Assembly (NCBI RefSeq): GCF_963675985.1 | Contig: NZ_OY780958.1 | Location: 310,001 to 374,000 of the forward strand | Length of the DNA stretch: 64,000 nucleotides | Reading direction: 5' to 3' | From: an uncultured Roseibium sp. | GTDB lineage: Bacteria; Pseudomonadota; Alphaproteobacteria; Rhizobiales; Stappiaceae | In this document: piece by piece, positions 1 through 9,637 of the stretch | Layout: each line of letters opens with the position of its first letter | How positions within the stretch are numbered: the first letter of the stretch is position 1 | The notes under the pieces: generated by a model | Told to the model about the DNA's origin: nothing | The model's input: the letters and a program-made list of their open reading frames with translations, nothing else | Database searches by the model: none | Translations under genes and position numbers: made by a program

Positions 1-1439
1 GCGATCGGCACGCCGTCCTTGTGGGTGCGGAAGGAGAAATCGGTCAGTTCGTTGTTGAGCAGGAAACCGCGCACGAACAGGCGCGAGCCGAAACCGTTCT
101 CGATGGTGGTGGTCATGGACAGCGCATTTCCGTCCGCATCCACGATGGAAATGTGGGACGTGGAGGGAAACTCGATGGCCTCGTCGTCGGAGAGCAACAT
201 GGCATGATCCCACGGCGGCGTGCCGGGAGTAACTTCCGGCAAGGCGACGTCGCCTTCAAGAAGGTCCGCGCGGTCATCCAGATAATCCTCGTCAACGAGG
301 CCCTTCAGCGGCATCGGCACGAAGTCTACGTCGGCCATGTAGCGGCCGCGGTCGGCGAAGGCGAGGCGGGAGGCATCGCCGATGAGCCGCCAGCTTTGCG
401 GATCGAGGGGTCCGAGGGGCGCCAGGCCGTAGTGGTCCAGCATGCCGAGGATCTGGCCAACGGTGAGCGCGCCGGAAGAGGGAGGGCCCATGCCGCAGAC
501 GTCGTGGTCGCGATAGTCGACGCAGACAGGTTCCCGCTCGATCACCTCATAAAGCGACAGGTCCTTGTCGGATAGAAAGCCGGGATTTCCCGGCGCAGTC
601 TGCACGGTCTTGACGATGTCGCGCGCGATCTCGCCGTAGTAGAAGGCCTTGGTGCCGTTTGCCGCTATGGCCTGAAGGGTCGCGGCATAGTCCGGATTCC
701 GGAGCGTTTCGCCGGCCTTGATCGGCGCGCCATTGGGGAAGAAATAGGCGCGGTTGGCACGGAAACGCTGCAAGCGTTCGGGATCTCCGGCGACCAGCGA
801 GGCAAGGCGCGGGGAGACGGTGAACCCCTTGTCCGCCAGGTCGATCGCATCCTGGAACAGGGGCGCCCAGTCGAGCTTGCCCCAGCGCTTGTGGGCTTCT
901 TCCAGGAGCTTCGGCGTGCCGGGCGTGCCGACAGACAGACCGCCGACAACCGCATCGAAGAATTTCAGTGGTTCGCCCTCGTCGTTCAGGAAGGCGGTCG
1001 GACGCGCGGCAAGAGGCGCGGTCTCGCGGCCGTCGAGCGTGGTCAGCTTGCCGGTTGCCGCGTCGTACCAGACCAGAAAGGCCCCGCCGCCGAGGCCGGA
1101 GGATTGCGGTTCGACGAGGCCGAGCACGCTCTGTACGGCGACAAGGGCGTCGGCCGCGCTGCCGCCGGATCTCAGAACCCTGGCGCCTGCTTCCACCGCC
1201 AGCGGATTGGCGGCGGCGATCATCCAGTTTTTCGCCTCGACGGGCTTGCCGAGGGTCTTCGCCTCGATCGCAGACAGGGCCTTTGGCGACAGGGTATCGA
1301 AGCCTTGCGCGACCGTATTTCCGCTTTCCGGAGCGACCGTATCGGCCGCCTGTTGGGCAAGGGCTGTAAGCGAGCCTGCAAGAGTGAGTGCGCTGGCCAG
1401 GAACAGGCGGGTGAGAATCGTTTTCGGAGCCAAACTCAT
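1..1439 (-). CDS. ggt: Gamma-glutamyltransferase, 3' end cut by window edge
   Basis: The reading frame is open from an ATG at 1439 to base 1, so the C-terminus is missing. Periplasmic gamma-glutamyltranspeptidase cleaves and transfers the gamma-glutamyl group of glutathione and related compounds, and it matures by self-cleavage at a threonine. A hydrophobic signal peptide of about 28 residues ends near ALTALAQQA. The large-subunit motifs GGSAADAL and SSGLGGG are present. At about residue 427 the segment STSHISIVD aligns with the TTHxSVVD start of the small subunit, so its Thr is the expected nucleophile, followed by Ser instead of the usual second Thr. The sequence AGGA lies upstream of the ATG. 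The small membrane-protein gene just upstream is co-directional and may share the transcript. The family call is secure. Confidence 0.93.
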   Translation of the reverse strand, partial: MSLAPKTILTRLFLASALTLAGSLTALAQQAADTVAPESGNTVAQGFDTLSPKALSAIEAKTLGKPVEAKNWMIAAANPLAVEAGARVLRSGGSAADALVAVQSVLGLVEPQSSGLGGGAFLVWYDAATGKLTTLDGRETAPLAARPTAFLNDEGEPLKFFDAVVGGLSVGTPGTPKLLEEAHKRWGKLDWAPLFQDAIDLADKGFTVSPRLASLVAGDPERLQRFRANRAYFFPNGAPIKAGETLRNPDYAATLQAIAANGTKAFYYGEIARDIVKTVQTAPGNPGFLSDKDLSLYEVIEREPVCVDYRDHDVCGMGPPSSGALTVGQILGMLDHYGLAPLGPLDPQSWRLIGDASRLAFADRGRYMADVDFVPMPLKGLVDEDYLDDRADLLEGDVALPEVTPGTPPWDHAMLLSDDEAIEFPSTSHISIVDADGNALSMTTTIENGFGSRLFVRGFLLNNELTDFSFRTHKDGVPI

Positions 1440-1477
1440 TGGAATTTTCCTGCTGAAATTGCTTACTGCGGAGCTGC

Positions 1478-1900
1478 TTAAGAGAATGCCAGGACCGCCA
1501 GCACGATGGTGCTAACGCCGAAGAGTGAGCTGAGCATGGCAATCTTCGGCATGTGCGGAGCGAAGCGGGCGGGCTTGCCAGCCTTGAGCCGGCTGATGGT
1601 GATCCGGCCGGTCACGGAGACGACGGTCAACAGCACGACGGACAGCATTTTCAGATGAAACATGGGGCCGAGACCGACGCCGCCATTATAGGCAAGCCAC
1701 AACAGCAGCGGTCCGGTAATCCACAGGAGGATGACCGCATGGAAGCTCATGGTGGCGATGCGCGGCATGATCCCGCGCAGAATCTTGGCGGCATCCGCAT
1801 CGGCGGCCATGGCCGCGCGCAGGACCAGAAGATTGGCTAACCCGCCGCCGACGCCTGCGGTAAAGGCCAGAACATGCAGCAATTTCAAAAGCGTAATCAT
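1478..1900 (-). CDS. Small integral membrane protein, function unknown
   Basis: This is a 140-residue hydrophobic protein. The ATG at 1900 is preferred over a longer in-frame start at 1948 because an AGGAGG Shine-Dalgarno sequence sits about 11 bases before it. Four hydrophobic stretches are visible: around LLKLLHVLAFTAGVGGGLANLL, the AVILLWITGPLLLWLAY segment, MLSVVLLTVVSVTG and the C-terminal LFGVSTIVLAVLAF. There are no catalytic or metal motifs that I recognise, apart from a histidine in the first helix and another in the second, a pattern that could bind heme, but that is speculation. It lies 38 bases upstream of ggt on the same strand, so the two are probably cotranscribed. I cannot assign a function. 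Confidence 0.75.
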   Translation of the reverse strand: MITLLKLLHVLAFTAGVGGGLANLLVLRAAMAADADAAKILRGIMPRIATMSFHAVILLWITGPLLLWLAYNGGVGLGPMFHLKMLSVVLLTVVSVTGRITISRLKAGKPARFAPHMPKIAMLSSLFGVSTIVLAVLAFS

Positions 1901-1984
1901 GGCGTCGTCGTCCCTCCTGTCGGCCGCCGGGTCGGCCGGATGGCGCACAGGCTAGACGATAGAAACGGGCGGGGCCATGGGGAA

Positions 1985-2019
1985 TTGCCTTCCGGCGGCG
2001 TTGGACCGCCGGAAGGCAA
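1985..2019 (-). terminator. Strong hairpin downstream of the SDR gene
   Basis: A perfect 14-bp inverted repeat (TTGCCTTCCGGCGG and its complement) with a 7-base loop lies 16 bases after the SDR stop codon. There is only a short T-rich tail, so it may be an imperfect terminator or an mRNA 3' stabiliser. Confidence 0.6.
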
Positions 2020-2035
2020 CTTAACGCGAGATGCC

Positions 2036-2800
2036 CTATAGGTTCTGGCCTCCGGACACCTCGATCCTCTGGGCGGTCATCCAGTCGAAGTCGCCGGCAA
2101 GCAGGCTGGAGATCGCCCCGCCGATGTCGTCCGGCAGGCCAACCCGGCCCATGGCCGTCGCGGCGGCGATGTGGCGGTTGACGTCTGCATTGTCGCGGAC
2201 CACACCACCTCCGAAATCCGTTTCGACAGCACCGGGAGCAACTGCGTTGACGGTAATCTGCCGGGATCCAAGCTCTTTTGCCTGATAGCGGGTCAGGACC
2301 TCGATCGCGCCCTTCATGGCCCCGTAGGCGGCATAGCCCGGCAAGGCGAAGCGGGCGAGACCGGACGAAATGTTGACGATGCGGCCGCCATCCTCGATCA
2401 GTGGCAGCAGGCGCTGTGTCAGGAAGAACACGCCCTTGAAGTGGATGTTCACCAGTTGGTCGAACTCGTCCTCGGTGGTTTCCGCGAAGGATTTGAACAC
2501 CCCCGTGCCGGCATTGTTGACGAGGCAGTCGAAGCTGTCCCGGTCCCAGGTCTCTTTCAGGACTGTCTTCAGGCGTTCGGCAAAGTCCTCAAATCCGCCG
2601 GTGCAGGACGTGTCGAGCTGCAGGGCGGCGGCTTTGCCGCCGAGGCCTTCGATTTCTGCAACAGCGCTGTCAGCTTCCCTCTTGCCGGAATGCCAGGTCA
2701 GGACCGTGTCGATGCCCTTGCGGGCGAGATGAAGGGCGGTGCTGCGGCCGAGGCCACGGCTGCCACCTGTGATCAGGGCAATTTTTCTTGTGTCGGTCAT
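2036..2800 (-). CDS. SDR family NAD(P)-dependent oxidoreductase
   Basis: This is a classical short-chain dehydrogenase/reductase of 254 residues, the usual length. It has the cofactor motif TGGSRGLG near residues 11-18, the structural motif NNAG near residue 94, a catalytic Ser in NISSGLA, and the YGAMK segment carrying the Tyr and Lys. The C-terminal ISSLLAG...VSGGQ pattern is typical of 3-oxoacyl-ACP-reductase-like SDRs, but the substrate cannot be read from sequence. A GGAGAGA ribosome site precedes the ATG. The gene is divergent from an AraC-type regulator at 2977 across a gap of about 176 bases, a common arrangement in which the regulator controls the enzyme. The family is certain and the reaction is not. 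Confidence 0.92.
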   Translation of the reverse strand: MTDTRKIALITGGSRGLGRSTALHLARKGIDTVLTWHSGKREADSAVAEIEGLGGKAAALQLDTSCTGGFEDFAERLKTVLKETWDRDSFDCLVNNAGTGVFKSFAETTEDEFDQLVNIHFKGVFFLTQRLLPLIEDGGRIVNISSGLARFALPGYAAYGAMKGAIEVLTRYQAKELGSRQITVNAVAPGAVETDFGGGVVRDNADVNRHIAAATAMGRVGLPDDIGGAISSLLAGDFDWMTAQRIEVSGGQNL

Positions 2801-2976
2801 ATCGTCTCTCCATTCGGATCGTGTGGTTGGCGATAGTTCCGAAATAGGCGAAGCGAAGCGATTGAACCTGCCGTATCCTCTTCAAGATCTGCCCGATCCT
2901 CCAAAAGGACCGGACGCGGAGCTTGAACCGGTCGCGAGCCGGATGTAACTCCGATGCAGACAGAAGGGTGAAAACG

Positions 2977-3873
2977 ATGCTGGCGGAAGATCTGGCCCGA
3001 AAGGTACTGGAATTCGCGGATAATCGAAAGGCCGGCGACGAACCTATGCCGACCGGGGTCGCCGGTCTCGATCTGGTGCGCCAGCGGGCGCCGTCAGAGA
3101 TCTATCCGGTGGTCTACCAGCCGATTTTCTGCCTGGTTCTCCAGGGTGCGAAGGAAACCTATCTCGGCAGCAGGACAGTCCGCTTTGCCAGAATGGAATC
3201 TCTGATTGTCGGCCTGGATCTGCCGGCGCTGGCCCGCGTGGTTGAGGCAAGCCGGCAGAAACCCTACGTTGCGCTGGCGCTTGCGCTCGATATGGCGCTG
3301 ATCAGGGACCTTGCCGCGGAGACGGATGCCCGGTCCTTCGGGAGAGAGCCTGTCGAGGCGGTCGTGTCGGGGGAGGCCGACGAAGCGGTGCTCGACGCCA
3401 TGGGGCGTCTGTTTGCGCTTCACGACAAACCTGACGCCGCCAGGGTTCTGGAACCCCTGATCCGGAAGGAAATTCACTATTGGCTGCTGACCGCCCGCCA
3501 CGGCGGGATCTTGCGCGAGCTGGTGGAAAAGGACAGTCACGCCGCCCGGATCGCCCAGGCGATTGCCGTTATCAGGCGGGGCTATGCCTCATCGCTCCGG
3601 ATAGAGGATCTGGCAAGAGCGGCGGGCATGAGCGGGTCGGCCTTTCATGCCCATTTCAAGGCGATCACGGGAACCACGCCGCTTCAATTCCAGAAGCAAT
3701 TGCGGTTGATGGAGGCGCGGCGGCTGATGCAGGCGGAAAAACTCACGGTTGCAAGCACCGCCTTTCAAGTCGGCTATGAGAGCCCGACCCAGTTCAGCCG
3801 GGAATACGCTCGCCATTTCGGCGCTTCGCCAAGAAGCGACCGGGCGAAGACGCCGGCCGAAGCGCTCATTTAG
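2977..3873 (+). CDS. AraC family transcriptional regulator with AraC_N cupin domain
   Basis: This DNA-binding regulator has 298 residues from the ATG at 2977, chosen because GAAGGG lies just upstream, while an earlier in-frame ATG at 2923 has no obvious site. Residues from about 20 to 170 form an AraC N-terminal (AraC_N-type) ligand domain, recognisable from PVVYQPIFCLVLQG and the following QKPYVALALALD segment. The last 100 residues carry two helix-turn-helix motifs (IEDLARAAGMSGSAFHAHFK and STAFQVGYESPTQFSREYAR). Regulators with this domain pairing often sit beside, and control, SDR or aldo-keto reductase genes, which matches the divergent SDR here. The stop codon overlaps that of the convergent phzF-like gene by a few bases. 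Confidence 0.9.
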   Translation: MLAEDLARKVLEFADNRKAGDEPMPTGVAGLDLVRQRAPSEIYPVVYQPIFCLVLQGAKETYLGSRTVRFARMESLIVGLDLPALARVVEASRQKPYVALALALDMALIRDLAAETDARSFGREPVEAVVSGEADEAVLDAMGRLFALHDKPDAARVLEPLIRKEIHYWLLTARHGGILRELVEKDSHAARIAQAIAVIRRGYASSLRIEDLARAAGMSGSAFHAHFKAITGTTPLQFQKQLRLMEARRLMQAEKLTVASTAFQVGYESPTQFSREYARHFGASPRSDRAKTPAEALI

Positions 3874-4781
3874 ACGAAGAGCTCGCCACGCGCCACGAGG
3901 GTGGCCTGACCGCCGATCCGGATGGCATGCATGGCGCCGTTCTCGATGTCGATTTCCAGGTCGATCAGCGACGGGCGGCCCATTTCGAACCCCTGCTCGA
4001 TGCGGATGTGATGGGTGCCGCTCGGCAGGTCGTCAAAGAAGTGGATGGCACCGGCAAAGGCCGCAGCAGCGGACCCTGTCGCGGGATCTTCGGTAATGCC
4101 CATGGCCGGTGCGAACATGCGTGCATGAAACGCGCTTTCATGGGCGCGGGTCTCGCGGCAATAGACATAGGCGTCCGTGTGGGTGTCGTTGCCGAAGGCA
4201 TCGTTCCAGACGGCGAGATCCGGTTTGGCGCGGGCCAGGGCGCCGAGGTCGCGAACCGGAATGAAATTGAACGGCGCGCCAACCTGATACCGGGATGGAG
4301 CGTGGTTTTCGAAACTGATATCGACCGGGTCGAGGCTGAGGGCGGCAGCGATCAGAGCCTTGTCACGGGTCGGCCCGGCAGGTTCGGGCAGCTTGGGCAC
4401 GTCGAACTCGGCGAAGGCGGCCGCATTTTCCCGCAAGACCACGGCGCAGCGCACGGCGCCGATCTGTTCTTTCAGAACGACGACCGCATCCTGTTCGCCG
4501 CTGATGTCGCCGAAGCGCTCCATCGCCATCAGGATCGCCGTCCCGACGGTCGGATGGCCGGCGAAGGGCAGTTCCAGCGCAGGCGTGAAAATGCGGATGT
4601 TGGCCGTGTGTCCGGGATTTTCCGACGGAAACACGAACACCGTCTCGGAGAGGTTGAATTCCTTGGCTATCGCCTGCATTTGCTCGTCACTCAAGCCTTC
4701 CGCATCGAGCACCACGGCAAGCGGATTTCCGGCGAGTGATTTGTTGGTAAAGACATCGAGGACGGCGTAGCGACGGCCCAT
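3870..4781 (-). CDS. PhzF family isomerase/epimerase-like protein
   Basis: This is a protein of about 303 residues with the diaminopimelate-epimerase-like fold of the PhzF family. Visible signatures are the N-terminal LDVFTNKSLAGNPLAVVLDA, the ETVFV motif with its conserved Glu (about residue 47), FAGHPTVGTA and the C-terminal GITEDPATGSAAAAFAG segment. The conserved Glu is the proposed acid/base in PhzF-type isomerases. The start at 4781 was chosen because GGAG lies nine bases upstream; in-frame ATGs at 4796 and 4844 are alternatives. The gene is convergent with the AraC regulator. The physiological substrate is unknown, and nothing nearby suggests phenazine synthesis. Confidence 0.88.
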   Translation of the reverse strand: MGRRYAVLDVFTNKSLAGNPLAVVLDAEGLSDEQMQAIAKEFNLSETVFVFPSENPGHTANIRIFTPALELPFAGHPTVGTAILMAMERFGDISGEQDAVVVLKEQIGAVRCAVVLRENAAAFAEFDVPKLPEPAGPTRDKALIAAALSLDPVDISFENHAPSRYQVGAPFNFIPVRDLGALARAKPDLAVWNDAFGNDTHTDAYVYCRETRAHESAFHARMFAPAMGITEDPATGSAAAAFAGAIHFFDDLPSGTHHIRIEQGFEMGRPSLIDLEIDIENGAMHAIRIGGQATLVARGELFV

Positions 4782-4945
4782 CGGCAGTTTCTCCATGAAT
4801 TTCCAAAGGCATCGAACGAGACCGGACTGTTGCACGGAAGACATCCGACTGCCACCCCGTAGCTTTGCGCATTGGACAATAAAGGATTAACCGGCTTTGG
4901 AACATCGGGCGATACTTTTGAAGCATCCTGGCCCGGGACCTTGCA

Positions 4946-6112
4946 TCAGGCCGGTGCGGCGGCCGGAAGAAGCATTTTCGCGATGTCCCGGGCAAACGGC
5001 ACGAAATTCGGAGACACCAGATCCTGTGGATGACGCAGGATCCGGATATCGGAGAGTTCCTGTTCCTCACTTTCCATCGAATGCGTCAAGATCCGCTCGC
5101 GCAAAGGCTCCGACGCAAGCGGCACGTCAAGGACGCGGGCAATGGAGATCCGGGGGCCGTCCATGATCGCGTAAAGCGGTCCGGTGGTGATATCGTCCAC
5201 GCACAGGCCTGTTTCTTCCTCGAGTTCACGGAAAATGGCGCCGAGAATATCCACGTTTCCGTCCGCCCGAATATCCGACGGATCCAGATTGCCGCCCGGC
5301 GGATAAATCCGGCCGGCATTGGCCGTATTTTCCGACATGACCCCGTAAAGAAGGGCGCCGTCCGACGACCTCAAAACGGCCGAGCCGAAAATATTGTACG
5401 TGTCGAGGTCCGGAGCGCCCCAGTCGCGCCAGGTCAGAAAGGCGGCATAGGAGCATTCCCGGCAGGTGCCGGTGAAATGGCCGTCGGTGAGCGTATATCC
5501 GGCGAGCTTCAGCGTCCGTCCGTTCCACAGGGTGGGGTTCTTCCGGCAAAGTTCGGTCCAATGGGTCTCGATCTCCCCGGCGTGCCGGCGTTCAAACGCC
5601 CATGGTGCGTTGCGGTCCATGGTGAGCTTTACCGACTTCAGGGGAAAGATCTCGGCGTGAAGCGGTTTTTCCATCATCGGAATGACGCCGTCGGGAGACA
5701 TCTGACCCGGCCGTTCCGACAGTGTGGTGAAGCCCCGGTTTTCATAAAAAGGGCGCGCGAAGTAATCGCTTTCGAGCAAGATCCGGTTTTTGCCGAAGGT
5801 CCGGGCCCGATCGGCCATGCGTTGCAGCAGCAGACTGCCAATCCCCTGCCGCATTGCCTCGGGCACAACGAACAGAAATTCAAGATAGAGGCAGTCCTCG
5901 CGCATCTTGCCCCCGGCAAAGGCAACGGGCCGGCCGTTCTTCTCGGCAACGACCATGTCGAGGGACGCGAGCGTTGCATGGGTGATGCGGTATTCGTTTC
6001 GAAACGCCTCAATCCGCTCCGGTGCGTATCCCCAGGAGGCCTTGGACCGGTGCAGGATATCGGTGAGTATGTCGGTATCGCCCGCATGTGCAGGGCGGAG
6101 TTTCAAGGTCAT
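4946..6112 (-). CDS. GNAT acetyltransferase - NUDIX hydrolase fusion
   Basis: This 388-residue two-domain protein starts at the ATG at 6112, where the GNAT domain begins; a longer frame to 6214 exists. Residues 1 to about 150 are a GNAT acetyltransferase, with the acetyl-CoA loop in VPEAMRQGIGSLLL and the C-terminal ARPFYENRGF motif. Residues from about 190 onward resemble a NUDIX hydrolase, with the core box half AIFRELEEETGL and a PPGGNL approach. The upstream half of the Nudix box is expanded (SDIRADGNVDIL sits where the Gx5E part should be). One part could modify a metabolite and the other hydrolyse a diphosphate-linked form, but the substrate is not evident. It is the next gene upstream of the phzF-like gene on the same strand, 164 bases away. 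Confidence 0.85.
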   Translation of the reverse strand: MTLKLRPAHAGDTDILTDILHRSKASWGYAPERIEAFRNEYRITHATLASLDMVVAEKNGRPVAFAGGKMREDCLYLEFLFVVPEAMRQGIGSLLLQRMADRARTFGKNRILLESDYFARPFYENRGFTTLSERPGQMSPDGVIPMMEKPLHAEIFPLKSVKLTMDRNAPWAFERRHAGEIETHWTELCRKNPTLWNGRTLKLAGYTLTDGHFTGTCRECSYAAFLTWRDWGAPDLDTYNIFGSAVLRSSDGALLYGVMSENTANAGRIYPPGGNLDPSDIRADGNVDILGAIFRELEEETGLCVDDITTGPLYAIMDGPRISIARVLDVPLASEPLRERILTHSMESEEQELSDIRILRHPQDLVSPNFVPFARDIAKMLLPAAAPA

Positions 6113-6197
6113 CCGCAGTCTTTGGCCCGTTCCGTTGTCTCCAGTCAGGGGTATCCTGCCAGCGGATTTCCGGCAAGCCGGAGGCTGTTGGACTAAG

Positions 6198-6227
6198 AAA
6201 AAAGCGGCATCCATCGGGGGATGCCGC
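6198..6227 (-). terminator. Rho-independent terminator of the pirin gene
   Basis: A 9-bp perfect stem (GCGGCATCC with GGATGCCGC, 6-base loop) is followed on the minus strand by six T residues, 54 bases past the pirin stop codon. Confidence 0.85.
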
Positions 6228-6280
6228 CAGTGGTTGCTTGGTGGGAACGAAAAACCGGGAGATCAGGATCCGAAAACCCT

Positions 6281-7183
6281 CTAGCGGATGAACGTGCCGC
6301 TGCGCAGTTCGTTGACGGCCTGTATCAGTTCTTCCCGCGTGTTCATGACGATGGGGCCGTGCCAGGCGACGGGCTCCTTGATCGGGGCGCCGGAGACGAG
6401 AAGGAAGCGGATGCCTTCTTCCCCGGCCTGGACGACGATCTCGTCACCGGAACCGAACATGACCAGGGTCCGGTTTCCTGTCTGGTCGCGCACATGCAGC
6501 TCCGTTCCGTCCAGTTCCTTTTCGGTCAGAACACCGACCGGATCGGAAGCGTCCGTAAAGGCGCCGGAGCCTTCGAAGACATAGGCGAAGGTCTGCTTGT
6601 AGGTATCGACCTTCAATCGTTTCTTCACCCCGGCGGGCACGTGGACATCCAGATATTGCGGATCGGCGGCAATTCCGTCGACCGGGCCGGATTTACCCCA
6701 GAAGTCGCCGCAGATGACGCGTACCGAGGTGCCATCGTCGTCGACGGCGACAGGTATGTCTGCGGCGCTGACGTCCTGGTAGCGCGGTTCGGACATCTTC
6801 AGCGACGAGGGCAGATTGGCCCAGAGCTGGAAGCCGTGCATACGACCCTTGTCGTCGCCCTTGGGCATTTCCTGATGCATGATGCCGCGCCCGGCGGTCA
6901 TCCACTGAACGTCACCGGCGCCGAGATTTCCCGAATTGCCAAGGCTGTCGCCGTGATCGACCGTGCCCGCAAGAACGTAGGTGATCGTCTCGATGCCGCG
7001 GTGAGGATGCCAGGGAAAGCCGGCCAGATAGTCTTCCGGCCGTTCGTTTCGGAAATCATCGAGAAGCAGAAACGGATCAAGCATCTCCGGATCCTGGAAT
7101 CCGAATGCGCGTTCCAGCTTGACGCCGGCCCCTTCCAGGGTCGACTGGGTGGTGCCGATATGGGTAACGGGCCGAATGGACAT
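6281..7183 (-). CDS. Pirin family protein
   Basis: This bicupin protein of 300 residues is of normal pirin length. The start at 7183 follows an AAGGA site; a longer frame to 7267 has none. The N-terminal cupin carries the metal ligands in the segment FPWHPHRGIETITYVLAG (two His), HGD, and GRGIMHQEMP with a His and Glu, which together form the iron site of pirins. The C-terminal cupin (residues from about 160) has fewer ligands, as usual. Bacterial pirins include quercetinase-like enzymes and redox-sensitive regulators, and sequence alone does not separate these. The gene is divergent from the ABC exporter operon across 247 bases and ends at a clear terminator. Confidence 0.93.
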   Translation of the reverse strand: MSIRPVTHIGTTQSTLEGAGVKLERAFGFQDPEMLDPFLLLDDFRNERPEDYLAGFPWHPHRGIETITYVLAGTVDHGDSLGNSGNLGAGDVQWMTAGRGIMHQEMPKGDDKGRMHGFQLWANLPSSLKMSEPRYQDVSAADIPVAVDDDGTSVRVICGDFWGKSGPVDGIAADPQYLDVHVPAGVKKRLKVDTYKQTFAYVFEGSGAFTDASDPVGVLTEKELDGTELHVRDQTGNRTLVMFGSGDEIVVQAGEEGIRFLLVSGAPIKEPVAWHGPIVMNTREELIQAVNELRSGTFIR

Positions 7184-7430
7184 TGATCCTTGCTCCAATA
7201 CGTGTTTTTTCAAAGATAGTTGACCGAAAACAGGTTCCCATCGGCATCTGACAAACAATCTGTTCACCGTGATGAAACAATGCCGTCAGGCCTTGGCACG
7301 GTTCAACGTTATGCCTATGTCTTGAGCACCGGACCTGAGAGGGCGATACCTTGTGGCTGTCGCCACAGAGGGGAACTCCTTCGACCGGCCGGTTCTTGTT
7401 CTTGCAAACTCATCGAGATCTAATCGATTT

Positions 7431-8353
<923 letters not shown>

Positions 8354-8357
<4 letters not shown>

Positions 8358-8845
8358 GGTTTACGATAAGACAGGCCAGGCCGGACGACGCGGAACTCCT
8401 GACGGACCTGTGCATGCGCTCGAAACAGTCCAATGGCTATGACGATGCCTTCATGGCCCTATGCGTGGAGGAGCTTCGCGTGACCGAAAAACGGTTGCGC
8501 GACGATCTCTTCCTGGTGAGCGAGGCCGAAGGCGGTGGGATTTGCGGCTGCGCCAGCCTGAATATCGAAGAAGACGGGACGACCGGCGAAGTGAAGACGT
8601 TTTTCGTCGATCCCGATTGGAAACGCCAGGGCGTCGGCAGGCAGCTCTGGCAAGCGCTGTCGCAGACGATCCTGGAACAGCAGCTCTCAAAGGTGCATCT
8701 GGATGCCGATCCGTCGGCGGTTCCCTTTTATCAATCGCTCGGGTTCGAGGTGACCGGACAGGTGCCGTCCGGTTCCATTCCGGGCAGGAGCCTTCCTTAC
8801 ATGGAACTGAATACCGACGAGCCGGGACGGAGGCCGGACGCATGA
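8354..8845 (+). CDS. GNAT family N-acetyltransferase inside the ABC operon
   Basis: This 163-residue acetyltransferase has the usual GNAT length. The acetyl-CoA-binding motif A is visible in FFVDPDWKRQGVGRQLWQAL, and the C-terminal motif in AVPFYQSLGFEVTG. It starts four bases inside the ATPase stop (ATGA) and ends four bases inside the permease start (ATGA), so its translation is probably coupled to both subunits. Such placement suggests that the enzyme modifies the transported compound or protects the cell from it, but this is inference. The substrate could be a toxic amine or an antibiotic-like molecule. Confidence 0.88.
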
Positions 8846-9603
8846 ATTTTCAGGCGATCAAGGCGATCTATTTTTATGAAATGGCCCGTACGGGTCGCAC
8901 GCTGATGCAGTCGGTCATCTCGCCGGTGATTTCCACGACGCTCTACTTCGTCGTGTTCGGCGCGGCGATCGGGTCGCGGATCAGCGAAGTGGACGGTGTT
9001 TCCTACGGGGCCTTCATCGTGCCGGGGCTCATCATGCTGTCGCTGATGACCCAGAGCCTGTCGAATGCGGCCTTCGGGATCTATTTCCCGAAATTCACCG
9101 GCACGATCTACGAGATCCTGTCCGCGCCCGTGTCCTTTTTCGAAATAACTGTCGCCTATGTCGGCGCGGCGGCGACAAAGGCGGTGTTTGTCGGCTCGAT
9201 CATTTTCGTGACCGCCATGTTCTTCGTGCCGATCGAGGTGCAACATCCCGCCTGGATGGTCACGTTCTTCCTGCTGACCGCCACGACCTTCGCTCTGCTC
9301 GGCTTCATCATCGGGATCTGGGCCGATACGTTCGAGAAGCTGCAGTTCGTACCGCTTCTGATCGTCACACCGCTCGCCTTTCTCGGCGGTAGTTTTTATT
9401 CCATCAGCATGTTGCCGGAAATCTGGCAGAAGGTGACGCTCGCCAATCCGGTCGTCTATCTCATCTCCGGCTTCCGCTGGAGCTTCTATGGCAAGGCCGA
9501 TGTCAGCCTCGCGCTGTCGCTGAGCATGACGCTTCTGTTCCTCGTGATCTGTCTTGCAATCATTCGCTGGATATTCAAAACAGGGTACAAATTGAAGGCC
9601 TGA
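8842..9603 (+). CDS. ABC-2 type transporter permease (YadH-like)
   Basis: This membrane subunit of the exporter has 253 residues. The start at 8842 forms ATGA with the acetyltransferase stop. Six hydrophobic segments are apparent, beginning with the VISPVISTTLYFVVFGAAI helix and ending with a TLLFLVICLAIIRWIF helix. The ABC-2 signature region LLIVTPLAFLGGSFYSISMLP precedes the last helices. It pairs with the ATPase at 7431, matching the YadG/YadH exporter arrangement. It ends about 34 bases before the DD-carboxypeptidase gene, which could be read from the same transcript. Confidence 0.92.
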   Translation: MNFQAIKAIYFYEMARTGRTLMQSVISPVISTTLYFVVFGAAIGSRISEVDGVSYGAFIVPGLIMLSLMTQSLSNAAFGIYFPKFTGTIYEILSAPVSFFEITVAYVGAAATKAVFVGSIIFVTAMFFVPIEVQHPAWMVTFFLLTATTFALLGFIIGIWADTFEKLQFVPLLIVTPLAFLGGSFYSISMLPEIWQKVTLANPVVYLISGFRWSFYGKADVSLALSLSMTLLFLVICLAIIRWIFKTGYKLKA

Positions 9604-9637
9604 CTGGCGAAGATGTGAAAGTGTCGAGGCAGACGAG

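Noticed and set aside
547..1542. 331-residue minus-strand frame
   Set aside because: It is an out-of-frame shadow of ggt; the real frame shows GGT motifs and a signal peptide and is open to the window edge.
8461..8841. Upstream extension of the ABC permease frame to 8461
   Set aside because: It overlaps the GNAT gene in another frame, while the ATGA junction at 8842 and the membrane segments give a clear start.
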